NCBI GenBank assembly: GCA_964058805.1
Contig: CAXKVV010001912.1
Location: 1-22,422, forward strand
From: Schoenoplectus triqueter
Lineage: Eukaryota > Streptophyta > Magnoliopsida > Poales > Cyperaceae
DNA length: 22,422 nucleotides
Direction of reading: 5' to 3'
Of this stretch, positions 1 through 9,749 are shown one piece after another. Each line of letters opens with the position of its first letter. Positions within the stretch are counted from its first letter, which is position 1. The translations under genes and the position numbers were made by a program. The notes beneath the pieces were generated by a model. The model had not been told where the DNA came from, made no database searches, and saw only the letters and a list, made by a program, of their open reading frames with translations.

Positions 1-419
1 AATTGATGTTATGAACATATATATTATTGCTTAAGTATCTTAAAAAATAAGAGTTAATAATTATCTTATTCCTTCAATGTATTTGAGGTCTCTTGTGTAG
101 ATCTCCCTAGTTGCAATTCATGATGAATACATGTATTAATTTAAACTCTCTTATATTAGTGAAACTGACAATAGAGAAAAATAACTAATAATTAAAAAAC
201 AATTTCCATAGCAAGTTGCTATTCTAAGCCAAATGATTTTTTTCTAGTGGGAAAAAGCCATTAGAGAAGCGCATTTTTACGAAGGAGAGGGATAACTTGA
301 CAACGGATTATTAATCTTCATAATGACATTATAAATACATTTAAAAAGTCTTAAAAATAATAAACATTTATAGATATATTGGTCAATTTATAAATTGATA
401 TTATTTCAAAATTTTCTTA
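1..419. other. AT-rich intergenic DNA with one dispersed-repeat trace
   Basis: No gene is visible. The segment at about 80-150 resembles 8290-8355: both carry a 'ggtct...ctcttgt.tagA.ctccct.gttg.aattc' pattern followed by a 'atgtatt...ctct' tail, so they look like two diverged copies of one dispersed repeat. The rest is low-complexity AT-rich sequence without long open frames. Confidence 0.4.
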
Positions 420-835
420 TAATTATTTATTATTATATATATCTTTAGTATTTAAAAATACGTTTATATTTTTATTTAAAGTTAAATTTTATTAAATATA
501 TTTAAAATTTATATTTTTAATTATTTATTTGAGGAATATATCGTCGGGTAAAGCCCAAGTTATAACTCTAGTGATCTCAAAGCGGAATATATTATCGGTG
601 AAGCCCAAGTTACAACTTTATTTATTTATGAGTTTTTATAAATTATCATGTATTTAATTACATTATTTATAATAATCATAATAATTATTATATATATCTT
701 TAGTATTAAAATAATTGTGTTAATTTTCTTCCATGTGAAATTTTATTAAATATATTTAAAATTTTATATTTCTCATTATTTATTATGTGAGGACTGTATT
801 GTTCTCGTGAAATCTGTATTACAACCCTGGTTAGA
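420..835. repeat. Degenerate direct repeat, two units of about 170 bp
   Basis: The block at 420-590 recurs at about 660-835. Both begin with an AT-rich segment containing 'tatatatctttagtatt', continue with 'ttttattaaatatatttaaa', and end in a 'gagg...' segment. A shorter sub-repeat is present inside: 533-575 and 582-620 share 'ggaatatat', 'atcg' and 'aagcccaagtta.aact'. No coding capacity is seen. This may be an old retroelement or satellite remnant, but the family is not recognised. Confidence 0.55.
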
Positions 836-1493
836 AAGGATAGTGATGCGCTTTAAATGAAAAAGATTACTATAAGTTTCTAACATCATTAATTATTACT
901 AGATATCAATCTCACGTCGATTTAGCAAAAATAATAAAATGACTTGTTTAAATTTATAATTGTTATTATCATAGTAAAATAGATGAGATATAGAAGATGT
1001 ATAAACTAAATATAAATTAAAATAATCATTCAGTGATTCTACAAACTTCGTCAATATTCATTAAGTTTTTCGAATCTAATGCATGTATTTATACAAATTT
1101 GTAAAAAAATTATAATTTACTTTTTAACTTTTGATGAAACAGACTTATGTTGAAAATAAGCTTTGTGACCAAATTGTGTTGCACCATTTGTACATTAATT
1201 GTGACCGAAATACATTATAAAATGAACTGAATTAATTAAACAGTTTGACATAACTTCAGAATTATTATTTCAACGGTTTTATTAAATTTATTATATACTT
1301 ATTATGTTTAAAATGTTTTTTCATATCCAATATCTTATCTTGAATTTTTTGTGCTGTAGCGAACTATACTAATAGTTCAATTTTGTTTTTTATCACAATA
1401 GTTGGTAATGAAATGCTAATGGTTGTTTCTAGATGAGTTGACTGTGTTGTACACGGTCACTGCAAATTGTGCAAACATTTTTTTTCCCATTGT
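836..1493. other. Intergenic DNA, nothing recognised
   Basis: AT-rich sequence without a supported gene, RNA gene or structured repeat. Confidence 0.4.
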
Positions 1494-1928
1494 TACTGTT
1501 TCTCATACTGTATATCTACAGTAAATAAGGCCATCCCAAATTTATATACTATAATAATAGATATGAAAAAGCATTAATTAGACAAAAATACAGCTCTCCA
1601 CTGTTCAGTCTGTTGCAAAAGTCAAACTATAGAAGCGTCCCAAAAATTCTGCAAATCATGGCAACCTCAGAATTATTTCAAAGTCAAACCATAGAAGAGT
1701 CCCAACTTTCAAGTATAAACATGTCTGTGTTGCATTGGATAATTAAACCTACTCATTTCTACTTTTCACCATCGTCAATTGGACTTATTTACCCTAAAAA
1801 TATTAGTAATTGATTATATTTAATATTCTATCTGTTGTAAAAAAATTTAAATATTTTTTTGGTTTGTCAATTTATAAAATAATAATTAAATTTTATAATT
1901 ATGTAGATATACAGTATGAGAAACAGTA
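1494..1928. mobile_element. Candidate short element bounded by a 27-bp perfect inverted repeat
   Basis: Positions 1494-1520 are the exact reverse complement of 1902-1928 (27 of 27 bases), 381 bp apart. The match stops abruptly on both sides, as expected of terminal inverted repeats. No obvious target-site duplication is seen. The interior carries a short direct repeat (about 1619-1641 and 1681-1704, both reading 'gtcaaac.atagaag.gtccca'). The 66-codon open frame inside has no recognisable protein features. It could be a small non-autonomous DNA element or a chance-preserved inverted duplication. Confidence 0.4.
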
Positions 1929-2003
1929 TAGAGCCTCCAATAATTAAAATTTATAATTTTTTTGGTTTGTCAATTTTTGAACATTGTGTAGAGCCTCCAA
2001 TAC
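1854..2003. repeat. Imperfect direct repeat overlapping the right end of the inverted-repeat element
   Basis: The strings 'tttttttggtttgtcaattt' and 'tagagcctccaata' occur twice in the same order (about 1854-1943 and 1957-2002), the second time with a shorter gap. This is a local duplication with a deletion between the two landmarks. Confidence 0.5.
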
Positions 2004-2280
2004 AAAATAGATGAATGTACACGTAATCAAGCCAAAAAAATTAGATACAAGAGTTAAATCAAGACTTTATTAGGTTTATGTTTATTTAAACTCAAATTTA
2101 ATTGAATTAGTTAAACAAATTGAGGTTAAACTTCAAGAAAATAAGAAAATAGATCAAATAGTTATATAAAGGGTTAGAGCAGTTATAATAGTTCATGATG
2201 AGTTATATAACGATTAATATTGCTTAATCAAAAACTTTAAAGTTTTGTTTATCTGCAAAATATTAGAGTGTAACAATGTG

Positions 2281-2380
2281 TAATGGCTTATGAGAAGTTA
2301 TAGTAGCTTATGGGGAGCTACAATAGTTCATGAGGAGTTATAATGATTCATGAATAGCTATAATAGCTCATGGGGAGTTA
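2281..2380. repeat. Minisatellite, five 20-bp units
   Basis: Five consecutive units of exactly 20 bp (2281-2300, 2301-2320, 2321-2340, 2341-2360, 2361-2380) follow the consensus TARTRGYTYATGRGGAGYTA. Units differ at 2-6 positions. A lone related unit lies upstream at about 2186-2205. No open reading frame is associated. Confidence 0.8.
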
Positions 2381-3130
2381 TGTGTCAGAGTAACTAGCGT
2401 ATATATAATTTAAATTTTTTTATCTAAAATATCAAAAATATCTTGTACATGATCTAAGCTGAACCAAATATAAGTTATAAATAAGATTGGTATATCTTTG
2501 ATGTATGTTTAAGTCACTGAAAGTGTAGAAAATGATCGGAAGACACACAACGTTGAGAGACCAACCGAGATCTACTCTAGCGGTATCCACCAAGTACATC
2601 CCATAATATCTTTTCAACGTCTTGCTAGGATAACTGAGAGTGTTCTCTTTTATCCTCTGATTCTTTTTAATAAATTCTAACTAATTTGTGGGAGGGATTC
2701 TCAACAAATGAGATAATCAAAATTGGTGTAGCAGAAAATTAAGAGAATTTTGATCTAGTTAGGGAAGATTTTTTAGGATTTCTTGAATGTGGATATGACT
2801 TTTTATAAAATAGATAAGTTACAATAGGTTTTAACTAAGTCATGTCCAAATTTTAGCCAATTTGGAACAAAGAAAATCATCCAAATTGACTCAAAAATTA
2901 ACCCATGTGCAGAATCGCACTACAAAAAAACTACAAAAATTGCTCTGCTGCCCAGGCTGCATGTCATGCATGGGGCCGCTAGTTCTGGGTCTAGTTCTAG
3001 CTTTATCGCACAGGGTCTGAAAATACTCCCTAGGACATATTTTTTACATGCATATAAAATTCTTTGATAAGTATACTTAATTAATCATATTTAGAATTAA
3101 TTAACTCATATTAATCTCTAAAAACTCATG
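2381..3130. other. Intergenic DNA, possible retroelement remnant
   Basis: No supported gene. The GC-richer block at 2520-2640 and the block near 2940-3030 ('ctgctgcccaggctgcatg') stand out from the AT-rich background and may be decayed retroelement sequence. On the minus strand this could be a distal continuation of the copia LTR that starts at 5706, but I cannot show it. Confidence 0.25.
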
Positions 3131-3515
3131 AGTAAAGATACCGTGAGCTTAAACTCACAGAGACCTTCCGTGAGTTTAACTCAAAAAGTATATCTAATCA
3201 TCTCGAAATTTTAATTTATCATTTTCATTAAATTCTTTATTTGAAAATCTTGTGGGTTGCAAAAATTTGGTGTATTTTGAGTTTTTTAATTCACCGTTTT
3301 TATTTTTTAAAAATAATGTTTAAATATTAAATATTTTATTATTATTTTTAGAGCTGATTTTCAAAAAATAAAAACGGTGTCTTAAAAAGCTCAAAACACT
3401 CCAAATTTTTGTATCCCGATAGATTTTCATATAAAGAATTTAATGAGGATAATAAATTAAAATTTCGAGATGATTTGATATATACTTTTTGAGTTAAGCC
3501 CACGGTATCTTTACT
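3131..3515. mobile_element. Foldback MITE, family B copy 1 (385 bp)
   Basis: The termini are AGTAAAGATACCGTG (3131-3145) and its exact reverse complement (3501-3515). The inverted arms extend inwards for more than 150 bp with scattered mismatches and meet around a short TA-rich centre near 3330. The element is non-coding. A second copy lies at 21237-21618. The extra segment with a small hairpin (about 3154-3174, 'ctcaca...tccgtgag') sits at the left end here and at the right end in copy 2, so the two copies are in opposite orientation. TA dinucleotides inside each boundary would suit a TA-targeting element, but the superfamily is not settled. Confidence 0.8.
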
Positions 3516-4247
3516 CAGAACTCATACCAAATGATCAAGAAGTGTTTATAGATTTTATTTTTTTTAAGGTGTGACCCTTTAAATTCTGTATACAATTAGC
3601 AATGAATCTTAAAATACTTTCAATTCTCATAAATCATAAATAACACATAACAATGTGTATTATCACATCTAAGTTATACATATATAATCATCCCAAGCTC
3701 TTTTCATGTCACATAATATCTAGAGCGGTGCAAGACAAGAACATATTGTTCTTGCACTACATTCTTTATTTATGGTGCCTAATTTGGATATCATCGCTCA
3801 CTTCAATAAATGAGATGTACATAGGTATTCTTAATTTGTGCTTCTTCTTCATATAGAAAACGTACATCGAGATAAAATTTATATGGCCGTCAATTATGGA
3901 CAATATTGAATAATCCACGAATGTAAATAATTTCTATAAGAATAACACTCATCTCATACCTAAAAATTAGCAAGTAAATAAAATATTAATGACACAAGCA
4001 CAATCTTTATAGTATTTTATTATTGGTTAAGTCTAATAACATGTTCAATATGTTATTTATGTAATTAAGTCGATAATATTTATCGCATGATCTGTGAAAT
4101 ATGATCATCACTTAACTTACACACTAATCTAAATTAATTATTATTCGATTATATTAGAGATATTTTAGAGTTATATTATTAATTAATGCATATTTTTCAA
4201 AATTGAGTCTAACTCCAAATATAATATATAATTATCCCAATACATAA
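3516..4247. other. Intergenic DNA, possible copia LTR continuation
   Basis: No gene. A short hairpin (stem CAAGAACA / TGTTCTTG, about 3735-3753) is present. If the copia LTR starting at 5706 on the minus strand was interrupted by the solo LTR at 4248-5650, then this stretch would be the rest of that LTR. That is an inference from position only. Confidence 0.25.
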
Positions 4248-5650
4248 TGTAACGTCCCAGATCGAGGTGCTATGGGTATAGTATTTTCTACATCCATCCA
4301 ACAACCAACAACCTACACCGCTAATAAATGAAAAACAAAGGAGACAGAAAAATAAAATGGAGTTAGCTATAAAACTCAATAATCAATTATTTAACGACGT
4401 AAATTCTTTATAACATATTTATAAAATAAAACAAATCCATCCAATATATTTAAAATAAAATAATTCATTATTACCTATTAAATATGCAATTTAAGCAATT
4501 ATGATTTAAATAATTATAACTTAACCAATTATGCATATACATGAAGACAATATGCTAGACTCAGTGGCACGAGATTGATATATTTCATTCATCCGCTAAT
4601 AAGTGGGGTTTAACATAGTTTATTTTTGCTCGCAACCCTTTACAAGTTGTGCGAACTACCCCTTCCGAGTTAATAAAAGGGTTACTTCCGACATGTACAT
4701 CTATGCATAATTCAGCCAGTTTCATTTATCAATATCTATATAATTCAGATCATCAATCCATATCACAAGTTATTGGTCAATCCACACAATTAAGATCATT
4801 GTCCTATTACGTAATATCAAATCAATTCAGATAATTCAGGTCACTGATCCATATCATAAATTAAAGATTAATTAATATATAACAATGGATAATAATTAAA
4901 TATAAATTATAAAAAAATTTAGTTATCTTATACGTATACGATATGATTCACTACTTAGTCGACGATATCGATATTTGAATCCATCATGACATCCTCAATT
5001 TAGAACCTGAACACGAAAACCTGTACGAACCATAACAATATTTATTAATATAATATTTTCTTCATTAATTACTTCAAATAATTTCGAAACATAACTATGA
5101 AATTATTTATTAATTAAAATATTCATTATTTTTTAAATCCAATGTTCGGTCCGTCTAAACTTCCTATCCAAATTGCTTATTTATTCATTACTTTAATTAA
5201 GAATGTGAAAACTACTTTCTTAATCAATTCACATATTCAACTAGCTAGAATCTTATTAGAGTTCTAAAATATGCAATTATCTTGTATTAACCGATCCAAA
5301 TAACCAAATTCATCATCAACATAACACTTGTATTTGTGTCCGTTGCCAAATAAACGAACTGTAATAATATTTTCTTTTCATTATATTGATCTCCTCTCAT
5401 TCCGTCAATAATTCTTTCTCTCTTCTTTTGTTCTTCTTATTTGAATTTTTTTTTAGAAAATAACATCATCCAACTTATAAATATCTACGTAAACAATTTT
5501 GATTTTTGACATATATTTTGTATCAAAGATAAATCAAATGGAATAACTGAAATGCTCAAATATAATGTTGATGTCATACTAGTATCAATTATTATTGAGG
5601 AACATATATTTTGATACCATAATCTATAACACCCTGAATCGGACGTTACA
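4248..5650. mobile_element. Probable solo LTR (about 1.4 kb), TG...CA ends
   Basis: The stretch begins TGTAACGTCC (4248) and ends GGACGTTACA (5650). About 26 bp at each end form an imperfect inverted repeat (4248-4273 against 5625-5650). TG...CA ends with such an extended palindrome are familiar from LTRs of plant Ty3/gypsy chromoviruses. The five bases before and after are cataa and cgtaa, a 4-of-5 match for a target duplication. The interior is AT-rich, non-coding, and contains a short duplicated 'ttcag.tca..atccatatca' motif (about 4745 and 4830). It lies just inside the copia LTR, so it probably inserted there. An alternative is a DNA element with 26-bp terminal repeats. Confidence 0.45.
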
Positions 5651-5706
5651 CGTAAGCTAAAGTATAATCATTACAAGATTGTTTATAGATCACACAAACA
5701 CTAACA
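5651..5706 (-). mobile_element. Start of a copia 3' LTR (minus strand), interrupted
   Basis: Read on the minus strand, the sequence just after the polypurine tract begins TGTTAGTGTTTGTGTG, the usual TG start of a copia LTR. Only 56 bp remain before the solo-LTR boundary at 5650. The far end of this LTR was not identified. Confidence 0.55.
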
Positions 5707-6683
5707 ATCTCCCACTTGAGATAGAGTCAATCTCATGCACATTAACATGCGTAAGGAAAAATCGAAGTACTAGTTTCGAGTACATCTCATGTACATGACT
5801 CAAATCTCACTGTCAATCTCTGATGAACCAAATGCCCATATTTGATGTATATAATGTATGTTTGGCCTGAGATAGAAACTTTGTTAGCGGATCGACCATG
5901 TTCACCTTTATATCTACTTTACAAACCTTAACATTATATTTTTTTAATAATTTCATTAATTCTTCATAGAACATGCTTTAATTTTTGATGTAATTGTAAT
6001 TTTTTTCGTTTGAAAATGACTCTATTGTTATCACAATAATCCTAATTCAGTCATAAATTTCTTGATCTATATATCTTCCTTAGTTTCCTCCAATGCGGCT
6101 ATGTATTCAGACTCATTGGTTGAATCTGCTATATTCTTCTGTTTGAAACTCTTATAACTCACAACATCATTATTGAGTAGAAACACAAATTGTGATTGTG
6201 ATCTCAAATCATCACAATCGGTGTAAACCCTTGCAATGAGCTTAATTTTACCTTTATAGATAAAAAATATATCCTTAGTCATTTTTCAGGATAAATTTTT
6301 CTACAGTCTAATGTGTGATATCTGGATTTACTTGGAGCCTATTTATCACACTCAAAACGTATGACACATCTTGACGAGTATAAATTATAACATATATGAT
6401 AGATCTAATTGCCAAATCATATAAAATTTTTCTCGCAGTCTCAAGCTCAACATTCGTGAAAAAATAATATTTCTTGTCGAGATCAATGTCATATGTATGA
6501 GCAAGTTTTATTTCTTAGAATCCTGTATGTTGAACATCTTCAACGCCTTCTCAATATTTGTACCATGACTTAATCCTATAAGTCTTTTAGATCATCTCTA
6601 TAGATTTTGATGCCCAATACATAGGTGATTTGATCTAATACATAGGTGGTTTTGATGCCCAATACATAGGTGATTTTGATGCC
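5707..6683 (-). pseudogene. Ty1/copia pol 3' fragment (reverse transcriptase tail, RNase H, PPT), decayed
   Basis: Minus-strand translation gives, in order, a YVLGIKIYRD-type motif of the copia reverse transcriptase end (about 6590-6680), frame-disrupted sequence, and then an open RNase H segment (6067-6282). That segment contains a YTDCDD motif, a VSYKSFKQKNIADST stretch and ESEYIAALEETKED. A DPLTK motif follows (about 5883-5905) and then a polypurine tract AAGTGGGAG (within 5707-5718) directly before the LTR. Many stops and frameshifts are present, so it is inactive. In an intact element these domains make cDNA from the element RNA. The upstream gag, protease and integrase are missing. Confidence 0.85.
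6605..6683. repeat. Three-and-a-half-unit tandem repeat at the copia/gypsy junction
   Basis: Units 'ttttgatgcccaatacatag' plus 'gtga' (6605-6628), a 21-bp variant (6629-6649), an exact third unit (6650-6673) and a partial one (from 6674). On the minus strand each unit encodes the YVLGIK motif of the copia reverse transcriptase, so the tract is a local amplification of pol sequence. It ends where the Athila-like fragment begins. Confidence 0.7.
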
Positions 6684-7306
6684 TTCGCGCGTGTCAAGTT
6701 TTTTGGCGCTGTTGCCGGGGATGGCAGTGCAATTGTTGAGCTTATTTTACTTTTGTATCTAGATTTTTATTTTTATTTTTATTCTTTCTATTCTTTATTC
6801 TTTTCTTCTCTAATTCAGGATCTAAACAGAAAAGACTCCCTCCAGTAGGAGACTACCAGCTAAGAAGTCAAAATATCATACCAAACGCCCTTAGATCTTC
6901 TTCTATCTCAGACGAGCTCCAAACCTTGACACTAATCATGAACAATTAACCAGAAGGAGTTGAGAATAGAACGGACCACACCGGCAACGGTGAGGATCCC
7001 CCGCTGGTGGGAGCTGGTGATGAGCGGTTCATGTCGAGAATGCTGCTAGACTATACAGCACCATGAGCCACAGATGCAAAGGGCTCGATCAGACTCCGCC
7101 GTCTAATCGGAGAACCCCCAGTTATGGCGTGAGCACCATCAACATTTTGCAGAACAATTGCTACCACGGGTTGGAGCATGAGGACCCGTACGATCACATC
7201 CAAACTTTTCTGTAATGTCTAGGATTAGTCCAGCTGAATGGAGCTTTCAAAGACTACATCAGGTTGGCTCCATATAGTGCGCCACTGAAAAAAGATCAGA
7301 GAAGAG
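6684..7306 (+). pseudogene. Athila-like Ty3/gypsy 5' fragment: PBS, leader and decayed gag
   Basis: Positions 6704-6720 read tggcgctgttgccgggg, complementary to the 3' end of plant tRNA-Asp with one mismatch. This is the primer binding site common in Athila and related gypsy elements. A T-rich leader follows. From about 7100, frame 7156 gives a gag-like stretch: NNCYHGLEHEDPYDHIQTFL, then a stop (7213-7215), then LVQLNGAFKDYIRLAP. This matches the usual 'EDPy.Hi..Fl...g...G...d.iRL' layout of plant gypsy gag. The 5' LTR is absent, and the fragment starts directly against the copia-derived tandem repeat. It cannot encode a working capsid protein. Confidence 0.75.
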
Positions 7307-7501
7307 ATGAAGGAGGGCGGGACCATCACAGCCGCTACCTACCCCACTGTCTTAGAGTACATTCTTATAATGGATGTTTCATGGTACCTGATGTTACCAT
7401 ATACCCCACGTTTCGATCTGGAATATCTCATTGAGTGCGAGTTCATCCACAAGGTACCGGGCAACGAACCTCTTGAGCCGGGCGTGTACTTGTGGAAATA
7501 A
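7307..7501 (+). other. Unidentified GC-richer open frame, probably retroelement remnant
   Basis: A 64-codon open frame follows the gag remnant and ends at the border of the foldback element at 7500. Its composition is unlike the surrounding AT-rich DNA and like the preceding gag piece, so I read it as more of the same decayed element. I do not recognise a domain in it. Both strands are open here, so the coding strand is uncertain. Confidence 0.3.
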
Positions 7502-7855
7502 TGGATTATTTTGACAACCTTGACAATGGACCTCTAAATAAATATAAAAAAAATTTAAAAATAAAAAAAGTTTATAGATTTGTTTTTTTACCTTTAGATT
7601 TATGGTCATTCAAATTTCATGTAATTTTATTATCGTTTGATAGTCCATCAAATACCGTTAAATTAGAACCGTTACAAATTATATGAAAATTTGATAATCT
7701 TTGATGGACTATCAAACGATAATGAAATTACATGAAATTTCAATGACCATCAATCTTAAGGTAGAAGAATACATCTATATTTTTTTTTCCATTTTTAAGA
7801 ATTTTTTTATATTTATGTAGAGTTCCATTGTCAAAATTGTCAAAATAACCCATTG
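7500..7855. mobile_element. Foldback MITE with arms of about 153 bp
   Basis: The left arm (7500-7652) and right arm (7700-7855) are reverse complements at most positions, around a spacer of about 47 bp. The innermost parts are nearly identical ('gtttgatagtccatcaaa' against 'tttgatggactatcaaac'). The outer ends share 'ttattttgacaa...ttgacaatgga'. No target-site duplication was found with confidence. The short open frames across it are incidental. A transcript would fold into a long hairpin. Confidence 0.8.
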
Positions 7856-7873
7856 TCAACCGATCCTTTTCTC

Positions 7874-7947
<74 letters not shown>
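7874..7947. repeat. (TAT)n microsatellite, about 25 units
   Basis: An uninterrupted ATT/TTA trinucleotide tract of 74 bp, followed by an imperfect TTA/ATT-rich tail to about 8100. It starts just after the foldback element. Confidence 0.95.
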
Positions 7948-7948
<1 letters not shown>

Positions 7949-8665
7949 TACTATTAAATTATTTAATATTATTATATTATTATAATTATATTTTTTACAT
8001 TATATTATTATATTATGACTATGGTCATATTTTTATTTTATTATTGTTGTTGTTATTTTACTATTATTATTATCATCATCATTGTTAGCATCATAATTAT
8101 TTATATTTTAACTATTTTGATTAACAATTATCAAATAATATTATCTCTATTTCAAAATGACACTATTATATCACTATTTTGATTAACTATACTCATTAAT
8201 AATAGTCAAAATAATATTATTTTATTATTTTTCCAAAATTATCATTTTTCCAAAACTATTTCTTAATTTACCAAACGAGCCCTTAAATATTTTTGGGGTC
8301 TAAATCTCTTGTATAGACCTCCCTTGTTGAAATTCGTGAAGAAATGTATTTAATCTCTCAATACGAGTTTTGGTTTTCCACATAATAATGATTTTATTCG
8401 GTTTTCCACATAATAATTGGCTCATACAATCAAGTCATCCAAGTTAGTCTTTTCCGACATTAATTTTTAATTTGTTTCCGTCCAATTTCATGCATCTGAC
8501 TCTAACCAGACAGCGAAGAATAGCAAGATAATTATCACAGAGGAGACAATTTTCAGGACTAAATGAAACGTAGAAGTCCAAATTATTAATTAAGTTCAGA
8601 TATGGGAACTGATAGTCTTCGCAGTACCATATATCATTGTTTCAAAAGTAAAAGTTGAAAAATAG
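7948..8665. other. AT-rich intergenic DNA with a short direct repeat
   Basis: No gene. An 18-bp string, ggttttccacataataat, occurs at 8372-8389 and again at 8400-8417. Positions 8290-8355 resemble the dispersed repeat seen at 80-150. Confidence 0.45.
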
Positions 8666-8673
8666 ATTGTGAC

Positions 8674-9398
8674 TAGGGTATTGAAGACGGGATAGGGTAG
8701 GACAGTCCGGGTGAAACTTCTTCGGGTCACGGATGACGAGTGAGGATAGGTGGGGCTGGATGGGTTTAAACAGTCAAAACTTAGAAAATTCCGATCTGAT
8801 TTATGTTGGATCCCCACAGATATGATCCTCACGAATCAGGGTGGGTGAGTCAAGGGCCGGTCCGAATGGGTCATGACGGGTAGGGCATGTCTGTTTTTTT
8901 TTTCTAATTTTATAAAAAAAATAAACCATTTAAAACTCAAAAAAAAATAAAAAAAAATCCAAAAATGCCAACAAAACAGAAAATTTTCAAAAAAAAATAA
9001 TAGAAGTTAAAAAATTATTCATAAATATTTTTTTTTGAAAAGTTTGAAATAATTCTAAAAAAAATCAGAAAAATATAAAACAATGATTAAAACCAAAAAA
9101 GTATATCATAATTTTTGAAATAATTAATTTAAACTAATTCGGCTTTATATATTTAATTATTAAAAAATTGAACAATATTAAAAAAATCAAGAGCGGGGCA
9201 GGTGAGAGCGGGACGGGTGAACGCGGGTCACGGATGAGAGCGGGATGGGTGAAAATGGGTAACGGATGAGAGCGTGACAGATATGATGGTTCTATTTTTA
9301 AAATTTTGAGACCCGATCCTTGCTAGGAACGAATGACGGATGACGGATACGAGTTTATAAGGAACGAATTTACTTGTTCGGATTTTTTCAATTCTCTA
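8674..9398. mobile_element. Non-autonomous hAT element (725 bp) with 8-bp target duplication
   Basis: The termini are TAGGGTATTGAA (8674-8685) and, read inward from the right end, TAGAGAATTGAA (9398 back to 9387), a 10-of-12 match. They are flanked by a perfect 8-bp direct repeat ATTGTGAC (8666-8673 and 9399-9406), the target-duplication length of hAT transposons. Both ends are rich in GGGT, GGATGA and GGGTGA motifs on the plus strand, and the middle (8890-9190) is A-rich. Clusters of short subterminal motifs are typical hAT transposase-binding arrays. No transposase frame is present, so movement would need a partner element in trans. Confidence 0.85.
9204..9300. repeat. 32-bp tandem repeat inside the hAT right end
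   Basis: Units 9204-9235 and 9236-9267 share 'gagagcggga.gggtgaa' and 'ggt.acggat', and a truncated third unit starts at 9268. They lie in the right subterminal region and probably amplify transposase-binding motifs. Confidence 0.75.
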
Positions 9399-9638
9399 AT
9401 TGTGACGGATGAAAACAGAATTTTCTGCCGGTGGAAATTCTCGATTTCCCTCTCTACTTGAGTTTGCATATAGCATAGGACTAAACAAAAGCAAAGTAAG
9501 TAAGATAATCTGTAGACGCACACTAGCAGTGAAAATATAGTTGAAATTCTTATAGTGGGCTATTGATATTTATTGAAATTTTTTGTTATAGATTCATTCA
9601 CTGTAGATTCGTTTTAAGATTCACATCTAAGATGTCGC

Positions 9639-9749
9639 TCCTTACCTGAGAATAATTAACAGAGACGGTCCATATTTTTTCCCATCAAATGTTCCTTACC
9701 TGAGAATAATTAACAGAGACGGTCCTTCATATTTTTTCCCATCAAATGT
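9639..9749. repeat. Recent tandem duplication, 54 and 57 bp
   Basis: Positions 9639-9692 are repeated at 9693-9749. The copies are identical except for a 3-bp insertion (ttc) in the second. The near identity points to a recent duplication. It lies about 1.1 kb upstream of the P450 start codon. Confidence 0.9.

Noticed and set aside
2281..2380. Possible CRISPR-like array
   Set aside because: The units are contiguous 20-bp repeats without spacers, in a plant genome.
6067..6282. 71-codon minus-strand frame as a host gene
   Set aside because: Its motifs are those of copia RNase H, and the flanks are decayed pol and LTR sequence.
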